Shown: one piece after another, positions 1 through 6,008 of the stretch
Position numbering within the stretch: position 1 is the stretch's first letter
Layout of the letters: each line of letters begins with the position of its first letter
Assembly (NCBI GenBank): GCA_015688915.1
Contig: JAATGX010000289.1
Coordinates: 1-7,119, forward strand
From: Desulfuromonadales bacterium
Lineage (GTDB): Bacteria > Desulfobacterota > Desulfuromonadia > Geobacterales > Pseudopelobacteraceae
Direction: 5' to 3'
Length of the DNA stretch: 7,119 bases
The notes under the pieces: model-generated
Databases searched by the model: none
Told to the model about the DNA's origin: nothing
The model's input: the letters and a program-made list of their open reading frames with translations, nothing else
Translations under genes and position numbers: made by a program

Positions 1-829
1 CCAGCATGACGAACTGGACCACCGTGGTCATGGGCACCGGCTTATGGTCGGTACCCAAGGGCAGCAGTTCGGGACAACTGGCCAACAGGATGATGGAACC
101 GACGCCGGCGAAGAACAGCAGCACCGAGATCTTGGCGCTGGTGGAGATCTTTTTGTCCAGGGTCGTGACGTCCGCATCCAGCGCCTTTCTGAAATCCGGG
201 TCTTTCAGCCGTTCCTGGTATTCGGGATCCTTGTCCAGGTCCTTGCCGCGGTTGAAGCTCCAGGCGGCCGCCGCCAGCACGCCGACGACACCGGCCGGCA
301 AGGTGACGGAGATGATGTCGATCAGGGTCACCGGGTGGCCGGCCTTGGCGGCAAAGCCGAGGAAGAAGGTCACGGCGGCGGCCACCGGGCTGGCGGTGAT
401 CCCCATCTGGGAGGCGACGCTGGAGATGGCCATGGGGCGTTCCGGCCGGATACCGGTCTTGAGCGCCACGTCGGAGATGACCGGCAGCAGCGCGTACACG
501 GCATGGCCGGTGCCCACACAGACGGTCAGGAAGAAGGTGGAGAGCGGCGCCAGGATGGTCACGTATTTGGGATTGGCCCGCAGCATCCTTTCCGTCAACT
601 GCACCAGATAATCCAGCCCTCCGGCCACCTGCAGGGTTGCCGAAGCGGTCACCACCGCCAGGATGATCAGCATGACCGCGATGGGCGGTTCCGAGGGTGA
701 ACTGCGGAAGCCCAACACCAGCAGTGTTACACCCAACCCGCCGATCATGCCGAGTGCAACACCACCTCTGCGGATACCGATCAGGACGGCACCAAGCACC
801 ATCACGAACTGAATCCAGAACATCAACAT
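1..829 (-). CDS. dcuB: Anaerobic C4-dicarboxylate transporter, DcuA/DcuB family (3' end outside the window)
   Basis: Inner-membrane carrier that exchanges C4-dicarboxylates such as fumarate, malate, succinate and aspartate; in fumarate-respiring bacteria it imports fumarate and exports succinate. Only the first 276 residues are present, out of about 430-450 usual for the family. The reading frame gives a strongly hydrophobic protein beginning MLMFWIQFVMVLGAVLIGIR. Family landmarks are ASATLQVAGGLDYL at about 62-75, NPKYVTILAP at 86-95, GTGHAVYALLP at 106-116 and IRPERPMAISS followed by QMGITASP at 127-148. The last two are closer to E. coli DcuB than DcuA, while the GGLDYL and TILAP stretches resemble DcuA, so the B assignment is tentative. 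The start at 829 is chosen because GGAGGT (840-835) lies five bases upstream; an in-frame ATG two codons on is less well placed. A sigma-54 promoter and activator-site dyads lie directly upstream, which points to control by the adjacent response regulator. Confidence 0.93.
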   Translation of the reverse strand, partial: MLMFWIQFVMVLGAVLIGIRRGGVALGMIGGLGVTLLVLGFRSSPSEPPIAVMLIILAVVTASATLQVAGGLDYLVQLTERMLRANPKYVTILAPLSTFFLTVCVGTGHAVYALLPVISDVALKTGIRPERPMAISSVASQMGITASPVAAAVTFFLGFAAKAGHPVTLIDIISVTLPAGVVGVLAAAAWSFNRGKDLDKDPEYQERLKDPDFRKALDADVTTLDKKISTSAKISVLLFFAGVGSIILLASCPELLPLGTDHKPVPMTTVVQFVML

Positions 830-896
830 GGCACACCTCCGCTGCATCTGTGATATGGCGGCCTCTTGCGGGACGCGCCCTTTCCGACCAGAGAGC

Positions 897-912
897 AGCA
901 GGGATGATGCCA
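897..912 (-). promoter_or_regulatory. Sigma-54 (RpoN) -24/-12 promoter of the dcu gene
   Basis: Read on the minus strand, the 16 bases are TGGCATCATCCCTGCT, against the consensus TGGCACG-N4-TTGCW. The GG (911-910) and GC (899-898) are separated by exactly ten bases, TGGCA is perfect, and the -12 half is CTGCT. Setting the C at 898 as -12 places transcription start near 886, leaving a leader of about 57 nt with a good GGAGGT ribosome site. The preceding gene encodes a sigma-54 activator, which strongly supports the call. The start site itself is inferred. Confidence 0.85.
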
Positions 913-984
913 AAGACCATGTTTTGTGTAAGATACCAACTAATAAGCATACTTTGTATCGATACCCGACCAGGCACGAAAAAA

Positions 985-1009
985 CCGCCATAACCTGCGG
1001 CTATGACGG
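985..1009. promoter_or_regulatory. Candidate activator-binding dyad 3 (proximal, centred about -111)
   Basis: An imperfect inverted repeat with 11-base arms CCGCCATAACC (985-995) and GGCTATGACGG (999-1009) around a TGC spacer; nine of eleven arm positions pair. Its core, ATAACC-N3-GGCTAT, matches the two upstream dyads at 1061-1075 and 1079-1093. The position relative to the sigma-54 promoter is typical of upstream activator sites for NtrC-family regulators. Binding by the adjacent response regulator is inferred. Confidence 0.65.
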
Positions 1010-1060
1010 CTTGAGGGAACACGATTAGAATAGCAACTATTTCAACATGATAAACCCGCT

Positions 1061-1075
1061 ATAACCATAGGTATG
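1061..1075. promoter_or_regulatory. Candidate activator-binding dyad 2 (centred about -182)
   Basis: ATAACC (1061-1066), spacer ATA, then GGTATG (1070-1075). It keeps the same half-site and three-base spacer as the dyads at 985-1009 and 1079-1093. The left half is identical to the others and the right half is degenerate (GGTATG instead of GGTTAT). Its centre is 18 bp from dyad 1, so the pair could bind two regulator dimers side by side. Confidence 0.6.
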
Positions 1076-1078
1076 ATT

Positions 1079-1093
1079 ATAACCGCCGGTTAT
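1079..1093. promoter_or_regulatory. Candidate activator-binding dyad 1 (distal, perfect, centred about -200)
   Basis: A perfect inverted repeat, ATAACC (1079-1084), spacer GCC, GGTTAT (1088-1093). It lies just past the stop codon of the response-regulator gene. There is no T-run beside it, so it is not a convincing intrinsic terminator. Its similarity to the dyads at 1061-1075 and 985-1009 makes a protein-binding site the better reading. Confidence 0.65.
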
Positions 1094-1108
1094 GGGGGTT
1101 CAACAACA

Positions 1109-2524
1109 TCATCCTTTTGCCATTTTCAACCGCTTGTTGAGTGCCGGCTGGGAGATGCCCAGGAGCCGCGCCGCCAGGGTCTGATTGCCGTTGGCCCGGT
1201 CCATGGCCTCCTGTACCAGGAATGCGGCTGCATCGCCGAAGGTGGGGAGTTCCTCGAACCGGGCAAAGGGGTTCTGTTGGGCGCCTACACAGGTAACGGC
1301 GCCGTTTTCGTCCTTGGCCCGTTCAACGGCCCGTATGAACGAATCCATGGAGAGCATCCGCTCCCGGTGCACGCTGACAGCATCGTAGACCATGGCCTTC
1401 AGTTCGCGCACATTGCCGGGAAAGCTGTAGGTGGCCAGGAACTGGGCCAGGCCCGGGGGCGGAGTGGGCCTCTTCCTGCCCAGTTCCCTCGCAGCCTGAT
1501 CCAGAAAGTGATCCAGCAGCAGCGGGATGTCCCCGCGCCGTTCCCTGAGCGGCGGCAGGTGCACCTGATGGGTGCGCAGCCGGTAGAGCAGGTCGCGGCG
1601 AAAGGCACCATCCCGCTCCGCGGCCGGCAGGTTGCGATGGGTGGCCACCATGATCCGGGCCTTGAGCCGCTTGGGCAGGTCGCTTCCCAGGGGAAAGTAC
1701 TCCCCTTCCTGAAGCAGCCGCAGCAGCTTCACCTGGGAGGCAATGCTCAGGTCGCCGATCTCGTCCAGGAACAGGGTCCCGTCACACGCCTCCTCCACCA
1801 TGCCGCGCCGGACCTGCTCGGCACCGGTGAAGGCGCCCCGCACGTGGCCGAACAGGGTGTCGCTGAAGACCGCATCGTCCAGCCCGGCCACGTTGACCGT
1901 CACCAGCTTCCCCTTGCAGCCGCTCAAACGGTGGGCGGCCCGGGCGATGAGCTCCTTGCCCACCCCGCTCTCGCCGGTGATCAAGAGCGGCTGGGGGCTC
2001 CTGGCCACCGCCTCCACATAGGCAAAGACGGCCTGCATGGCCCGGTCATTGGTAATGACCGCCTCGAACGCCTCGGGGTGGCGTATCTCCGGCGAGCAGA
2101 ACCGGCTGGCCATCTCCCGGTGGTCCCGCTGCAACTCCTGCATATGTACCGCCCGGAGCACGCCGCCGACCATGCGGTCCTCGTCGTCGGTCTTGACGAA
2201 ATAGTCGAATGCTCCCCGCCGCATGCAGCCGACCGCGGTCTCCACCTGGTTCAGGCCGCTGATGACGATGGTGGCGATCTCGGGATGGCGCTCGGCGATC
2301 TGTTCCAGCAACTCCTCGCCTGACAGGTGCGGCATGGTGAGGTCGAGCAGCACCAGCCCGATCCGCCCCTGGTCGAGGATGGCCATGACCTGGCGGCTGT
2401 CGTTGCAGGTCGTGATATTGGTGATGCCGGCGCAGGTCTCCAGGGTCAGGGCCAGGGAGCCGAGCCAGGCCGGTTCGTCGTCCACCAGAAGGATGCCGAA
2501 ATCGGGATAGGCGGTATCGTTCAT
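1109..2524 (-). CDS. Sigma-54-dependent two-component response regulator (NtrC family)
   Basis: Cytoplasmic transcription activator of 471 residues with the full REC - AAA+ - Fis-type HTH layout. The receiver domain (about 9-125) has the acidic pair D15/D16, phosphoacceptor D61 in LLDLTMP, S89 and K111. The AAA+ domain (about 155-385) has Walker A GESGVGKE at 184-191, the sigma-54-contacting GAFTGA loop at 230-235, Walker B GTLFLDE at 249-255 and the FPGNVREL motif. The C-terminal helix-turn-helix (about 445-471) contains NQTLAARLLGISQPALNKRL. Every key residue is present, so it should be an active, phosphorylation-controlled activator. The start at 2524 follows GGAGG at a spacing of about ten bases. 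The gene lies 76 bp downstream of a histidine kinase, its likely partner, and upstream of a dcu gene with a sigma-54 promoter, its likely target. The ligand and exact regulon are unknown. Confidence 0.95.
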   Translation of the reverse strand: MNDTAYPDFGILLVDDEPAWLGSLALTLETCAGITNITTCNDSRQVMAILDQGRIGLVLLDLTMPHLSGEELLEQIAERHPEIATIVISGLNQVETAVGCMRRGAFDYFVKTDDEDRMVGGVLRAVHMQELQRDHREMASRFCSPEIRHPEAFEAVITNDRAMQAVFAYVEAVARSPQPLLITGESGVGKELIARAAHRLSGCKGKLVTVNVAGLDDAVFSDTLFGHVRGAFTGAEQVRRGMVEEACDGTLFLDEIGDLSIASQVKLLRLLQEGEYFPLGSDLPKRLKARIMVATHRNLPAAERDGAFRRDLLYRLRTHQVHLPPLRERRGDIPLLLDHFLDQAARELGRKRPTPPPGLAQFLATYSFPGNVRELKAMVYDAVSVHRERMLSMDSFIRAVERAKDENGAVTCVGAQQNPFARFEELPTFGDAAAFLVQEAMDRANGNQTLAARLLGISQPALNKRLKMAKG

Positions 2525-2545
2525 CGGATGTTTTCCTCCGTTGTG

Positions 2546-2621
2546 ACCACCCCCGGCCCCTCCTTATCAAGGAGGGGGGCGCCAAGGTTCCCCTCCTGTT
2601 TCAGGAGGGGACAAGGGTGGT
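2546..2621. repeat. Palindromic repeat element with two tandem hairpins (REP/MITE-like)
   Basis: The 76-bp segment is bounded by ACCACCC at the left and its inverse GGGTGGT at the right. Inside are two near-identical perfect hairpins: CCCCTCCTT-ATC-AAGGAGGGG (2557-2577) and CCCCTCCTG-TTT-CAGGAGGGG (2590-2610), each with a 9-bp stem and 3-base loop. The right half overlaps the 3' end of the kinase gene and supplies its last few codons and TGA stop; the left half ends about 20 bp before the response-regulator start codon. Repeats of this form look like dispersed intergenic elements in related genomes, but no second copy lies in this window. The hairpins may attenuate transcription or stabilise mRNA between kinase and regulator; neither has a T-run on the minus strand, so a simple terminator is unlikely. 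Confidence 0.75.
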
Positions 2622-4415
2622 AAGGTTCTGGTTCTGCTCTTCGGCATGCGCCGGCAATGTCAGCGTGACAATGGTTCCGCTGCCGGGGATCGATTCGAAC
2701 TCCAGGGCGCCGCCATGCTCCTTGACGATGCCGGCCGACACGGACAGGCCGAGGCCGGTTCCCCCGGTGTCCCGCTTGGTGGTGAAAAACGGGTCGGTCA
2801 GGCGCGGGAGGTGCTCGGCAGAGATGCCGCTCCCCTCGTCCCGGAGCTGGAACACTACGCTCCCGCGCTCCGGATCGCGCCGGGTGGTCAATTCGATGGC
2901 CCGGCCGCTGTCCGGCAGGGCCTGGCAGGCGTTGAGGATGAGATTGACCAGCACCTGCTCGATACGCTGGGGATTGCCCCGGATCAAGGGGAGGCTGTCG
3001 CCGTACGCGGCACTGAAACGGGCCGTGGCCTTGCGGATGGAAGGCTCCACCAGGCGCACCGCCGCCTGGGCCACGGCGTTCAGGTCCACGGGCTCGTTGC
3101 AGGCGCTGTCCCCCTGCCGGGCGAAATCCTTCAGGTCCTCCACGATGCGCCTGATCCGCTTCCCAGCGTCCTGAAGCTTGTCCAGACTGCGCGGGATCTC
3201 CTCCCGCATCCGCGAATAGGGGAGCCCGCCGCAGGAGAAGTCGCCGTTCTCCCGGTAGTACAGCTCCAGTATCTTCAGCGCGTCCGTGCAGGCCCGTTTG
3301 AGGGTCGGGACTTCCAGGAGGATCAGGCCGGTGGGGTTGTTGATCTCATGGGCCACGCCTGATACCAGAACCCCCAGGGCCGCCATTTTGTCGGCCTGGA
3401 TCAGTTGCTGCTGGTTGAGCCGCAGTTCCTCCTCGGCATGCCGCCGCTCGGCGATCTCCCGGGTCAGGTCGGCGGTGCGCAGGGCCACCTGTTTGTGGAG
3501 GGTCCGGGACCAGAGGGCGAAACCTCCCAGAAGCAGCACCAGGGGGCCGACCACCAGGGCGCCGAGCCGGGCGAGTTGCCGCCACGGAACACCGGGCGGC
3601 TCCAGGACCCCGAGCCATTTGTTGTAGATGACCTGGTACTGGCCGGTCTTCTTGAGGATGGCCAAGCCTTCGTTGAAACGGGAGATCAGCTCCGCGTTCC
3701 CTTTGGTAACGGCGTAACAGTAGCGGTGGGTGGCCACATTGCGCACCACCGGCAGCAGGTTGGTCAGCTTCAGTTCGCGGATGATGTACATGCCCGGCAC
3801 GATGGCCACAACGGCGTAGTCGGCCTTGCCGGAGGCCAATGCACGCAGGGCGTCGGCCGGGGTGTCGGTAAGGACCAGCCTGCCGCGGAATCCGGTTTTA
3901 ACCAGGTAGTCGTGCATGATGCCGCCACGGTGCACGGCAACCGCTCTGCCCTCCAGCTCGGCCAGTGAGTTGACATTCTGCGAATCGCGGCGGGCGAACA
4001 CGGCGTGATTGACAATGGTATGGGGGAGAGAAAAATCGACCTCGCCGGACCGCTCATCCGAGTAGGACATCCCCTGGAGCACGTCAATCTTCCCGGACTG
4101 AAGGGCAGACCGCATCTCGGCCCATCCTCCCAGGCGGAACTGCACGCGCATCCCCATCCCCTCGGCGATGGCGCGGGTCAGCTCCACATTGTATCCGTTG
4201 GGATTGCCGTTCCTGTCGATGAACTCGTAGGGGGGATAGTCGCGGTCGCCCCCCACGATGATGACCGCGGACGGCTGTTTCGGACTTGGCTCCGCAAGGG
4301 CCGGAGACAGCCAGCAAAGGAGCAGCGCCAGTCCCGTTGCAAAAGCCGCAGCCCTGATATGGGGACATATCCGGACTGCGAACGCGGGATGGCCCCCTTT
4401 TACCGGCAGATGCAT
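2601..4415 (-). CDS. Membrane sensor histidine kinase with periplasmic SBP_bac_3 sensor domain
   Basis: A 604-residue sensor that should autophosphorylate on binding a periplasmic ligand and pass phosphate to the adjacent response regulator. In order: signal peptide with hydrophobic core about 22-36 and likely cleavage after A41; a type-3 solute-binding domain (about 50-270) with YPPYEF at 60-65, SYSDERSGEVDFS at 117-129 and the closing YQVIYNKWLG; a transmembrane helix (about 285-302); a short charged linker; HisKA with H356 in GVAHEINNP; and an HATPase with N495 (N box), DEGSGI (526-531), FFTTK (543-547) and GGTGLGLS (551-558). R122 is the usual ligand-carboxylate Arg, but the Asp that normally contacts an amino group appears to be A204. 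The start at 4415 is preferred because it lies one base after the nadA stop with GGGA nearby and gives a sensible signal peptide; an ATG at 4469 would run 18 codons inside nadA. The C-terminus and stop lie in a palindromic repeat. Confidence 0.93.
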   Translation of the reverse strand: MHLPVKGGHPAFAVRICPHIRAAAFATGLALLLCWLSPALAEPSPKQPSAVIIVGGDRDYPPYEFIDRNGNPNGYNVELTRAIAEGMGMRVQFRLGGWAEMRSALQSGKIDVLQGMSYSDERSGEVDFSLPHTIVNHAVFARRDSQNVNSLAELEGRAVAVHRGGIMHDYLVKTGFRGRLVLTDTPADALRALASGKADYAVVAIVPGMYIIRELKLTNLLPVVRNVATHRYCYAVTKGNAELISRFNEGLAILKKTGQYQVIYNKWLGVLEPPGVPWRQLARLGALVVGPLVLLLGGFALWSRTLHKQVALRTADLTREIAERRHAEEELRLNQQQLIQADKMAALGVLVSGVAHEINNPTGLILLEVPTLKRACTDALKILELYYRENGDFSCGGLPYSRMREEIPRSLDKLQDAGKRIRRIVEDLKDFARQGDSACNEPVDLNAVAQAAVRLVEPSIRKATARFSAAYGDSLPLIRGNPQRIEQVLVNLILNACQALPDSGRAIELTTRRDPERGSVVFQLRDEGSGISAEHLPRLTDPFFTTKRDTGGTGLGLSVSAGIVKEHGGALEFESIPGSGTIVTLTLPAHAEEQNQNLTTLVPS

Positions 4416-4416
4416 A

Positions 4417-5331
4417 TCAGTCCCGCGGCACGGCCAGCATCTGGTCCAGAGCCGCCCTGGCCTTGACACGGACCTCTTCGGACACGGTCACCACCGGCGA
4501 CATGGTCTGGAGCGAGTGGAGCACGTCCTCCAGGGAGGTGAGCTTCATGTTGGGGCAGAACAGGGCCGGCGACGCCAGGATGAATTCCTTGCCCGGGTTC
4601 TCAAGACGCAGCTTGTAGAGGATGCCCGCCTCGGTGCCGATGATGAATTTTTTCGCCGGACTCTGGCGGCACCAGTCGTACATGCCGCTGGTGGAGCAGA
4701 CGTGGTCGGCCAGGGCCGAAACCTCCGGGGCGCTCTCGGGGTGACAGACGAACAGGGCGTCGGGATGCTCGGCCTTCTTCTTCAACACCGCCTCCACGGT
4801 CATCCGCTCGTGGGTGGGGCAGAATCCCTCCCAGAAGATGAAGCGCTTTTCCGGCACGAACTTCGCCACCCAGCGCCCCAGGTTGCGGTCCGGCACGAAG
4901 ATCAGTTCCTCCTCCCTGAGCGACCTGACCACCTTGAGGGCATTGGCCGAGGTGCAGCAGATGTCGGAATGGGCCTTGACCTCGGCCGAGGAGTTGACGT
5001 AGGTCACCACCGGCGCGGCGGGATGCGCGGCCTTCAGTGCCTCCAGTTCCTCCGCCGTGACCATGTCTGCCATGGGGCAGCCGGCGTCGGGGCGGGGGAG
5101 CAGCACCTTCTTGTCCGGCGACAGGATGGCGGCCGATTCAGCCATGAATTGCACCCCGCAGAAAACGATCACATCGGCCCGGGTCTTGGCGGCCTCCATG
5201 GACAGCGCCAGGGAATCACCAGTGATGTCGGCAATCTCCTGCACCTCGTCGCGCATGTAGTTATGGGCCAGCAGCACGGCGTTGTGCTTTTTCAGAAGGT
5301 CTCTTATCTGCTGTTTGATGCTGTCGTTCAT
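4417..5331 (-). CDS. nadA: Quinolinate synthase
   Basis: Condenses iminoaspartate with dihydroxyacetone phosphate to quinolinate, the second step of de novo NAD synthesis, in the cytoplasm and with an oxygen-sensitive 4Fe-4S cluster. The 304-residue protein matches the compact NadA form. The three expected cluster ligands are C85 (DAGCPMAD), C171 (EGFCPTHE) and C259 (ALFCPNMK), spaced as in characterised NadA enzymes. Other conserved stretches are LAHNYMRDEVQEIAD at 21-35, FCGVQFMAES at 57-66, YVNSSAEVKAHSD at 111-123 and GTEAGILY at 232-239. The start at 5331 has the weak upstream ribosome site GGAAG. The gene diverges from the tRNA-Pro gene across 70 bp, and its stop is one base from the histidine kinase start, so nadA probably leads a nadA-kinase-regulator operon. 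nadB and nadC are not in the window. Confidence 0.97.
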   Translation of the reverse strand: MNDSIKQQIRDLLKKHNAVLLAHNYMRDEVQEIADITGDSLALSMEAAKTRADVIVFCGVQFMAESAAILSPDKKVLLPRPDAGCPMADMVTAEELEALKAAHPAAPVVTYVNSSAEVKAHSDICCTSANALKVVRSLREEELIFVPDRNLGRWVAKFVPEKRFIFWEGFCPTHERMTVEAVLKKKAEHPDALFVCHPESAPEVSALADHVCSTSGMYDWCRQSPAKKFIIGTEAGILYKLRLENPGKEFILASPALFCPNMKLTSLEDVLHSLQTMSPVVTVSEEVRVKARAALDQMLAVPRD

Positions 5332-5361
5332 GCTTCCCGATCCTTCCGGGGGTCTTTGCAG

Positions 5362-5391
5362 TTGACAAAGCCCGCTAAAAAAATATATATA
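5362..5391 (+). promoter_or_regulatory. Sigma-70 promoter of the tRNA-Pro gene
   Basis: A perfect -35 box TTGACA (5362-5367) is followed by an AT-rich tract that offers TATATA as the -10 at 5384-5389 (16-bp spacer) or 5386-5391 (18-bp spacer). Transcription would start around 5396-5398, a few bases before the mature tRNA 5' end at 5402, so the 5' leader is very short. The same AT tract may also serve the divergent nadA gene, but I see no convincing -35 box for it. Confidence 0.8.
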
Positions 5392-5401
5392 GACAGTTCT
5401 T

Positions 5402-5478
5402 CGGAATGTAGCGCAGCCTGGTAGCGCACCTGCTTCGGGAGCAGGGGGTCGGAGGTTCGAATCCTCTCATTCCGACCA
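5402..5478 (+). tRNA. tRNA-Pro, anticodon CGG
   Basis: The sequence folds as a complete 77-nt cloverleaf. The acceptor stem is CGGAATG (5402-5408) with CATTCCG (5468-5474). There is a GCGC D stem, an anticodon stem CCTGC/GCAGG with loop TTCGGGA and anticodon CGG at 5436-5438, a 5-base variable loop, a T arm with TTCGAAT, discriminator A (5475), and a genome-encoded CCA (5476-5478). It reads the CCG codon, which should be common in this GC-rich genome. It has its own promoter and terminator and is the only plus-strand gene here. Confidence 0.97.
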
Positions 5479-5487
5479 TGCAAATTA

Positions 5488-5523
5488 AGGGGTCAGTCGT
5501 TTGCGACTGGCCCCTCTTTGTTT
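5488..5523 (+). terminator. Intrinsic terminator of the tRNA-Pro gene
   Basis: A 12-bp stem (5488-5499 with 5504-5515, one G-T pair) closes a TTTG loop and is followed by CTTTGTTT. It begins ten bases after the tRNA CCA. On the minus strand the same hairpin is followed by TAATTTG, so it may also weakly terminate dtd transcription arriving from the right. Confidence 0.85.
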
Positions 5524-5570
5524 CCGCACCCGCCATATACCACAAACCGGACGGAAAATCCATATCCCGG

Positions 5571-6008
5571 CTATTTTTCCAGGACAAAGGTCACCGGCCC
5601 GTCGTTGGCCAGAGAAACCCGCATGTCGGCCTGGAAGATGCCGGTAGCCACCGGCATCCCGTACCGTTTTGCCGCTGCCACGAAGTACTCGTACAGCCGG
5701 TTACCCTCGTCGGGAGAGGCCGCCGTATCGAAGGAGGGTCGGCGGCCCTTGGCGCAATTGCCGGCCAGGGTGAACTGGGAAACCACCAGCAGGCTGCCGC
5801 CCCTATCCAGCAGCGACAGGTTCATCTTGCCCGCCTCGTCGCTGAAGATACGCAGGTTGACGATCTTCTCCGCCAGCCAGTCGGCCCTGGCCTCGTCGTC
5901 TCCCTTTTCGACGCCGAGCAGCACCAGGATACCCCGACCGATCTCGGCCACGGTTTCGCCCCCGACCACGACCGAGGCGGATTGCACGCGCTGGATGACT
6001 GCTTTCAT
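5571..6008 (-). CDS. dtd: D-aminoacyl-tRNA deacylase
   Basis: Hydrolyses D-amino acids, and glycine from mischarged tRNA-Ala, off tRNAs, acting as a cytoplasmic homodimer that protects translation from wrong-chirality residues. The 145-residue length is exactly typical. The diagnostic motifs are present: SQFTL at 77-81, and NDGPVT at 135-140 with the Gly-cisPro pair G137-P138 that enters the partner active site. The start MKAVIQRV is canonical, with AAGGA seven bases upstream. Its ATG overlaps the stop of the upstream Bro-N-type gene as ATGA, so the two are probably translated from one message. The hairpin at 5488-5515 lies about 55 bp downstream and may end the transcript. Confidence 0.97.
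   Translation of the reverse strand: MKAVIQRVQSASVVVGGETVAEIGRGILVLLGVEKGDDEARADWLAEKIVNLRIFSDEAGKMNLSLLDRGGSLLVVSQFTLAGNCAKGRRPSFDTAASPDEGNRLYEYFVAAAKRYGMPVATGIFQADMRVSLANDGPVTFVLEK

Noticed and set aside
42..1022. Long minus-strand open frame (326 aa) spanning the dcu gene and its upstream region
   Set aside because: It is out of frame with the hydrophobic, family-matching dcu frame, is rich in Arg, Gly and Pro, and has no membrane segments. It is a GC-driven shadow frame.
1079..1093. Dyad after the response-regulator stop as an intrinsic terminator
   Set aside because: The stem is only 6 bp and no T-run follows it on the minus strand. Its similarity to two further dyads favours a protein-binding site.
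1073..2323. 416-aa plus-strand open frame opposite the response regulator
   Set aside because: It is antisense to a gene with every NtrC-family motif intact and shows no domain of its own.
4416..4469. Alternative kinase start at 4469, 18 codons upstream
   Set aside because: It would overlap nadA by 53 bases and place a charged, Trp-rich stretch before the signal peptide. The ATG at 4415, one base after the nadA stop, is more plausible.
4258..5424. 388-aa plus-strand open frame opposite nadA
   Set aside because: It is antisense to a well-supported nadA, is rich in His, Gly and Arg, and runs into the tRNA-Pro gene.
5375..5587. 70-aa minus-strand open frame reading MRGFEPPTPCSRSRCATRLR
   Set aside because: This is the antisense translation of the tRNA-Pro gene, a familiar spurious protein in annotations.
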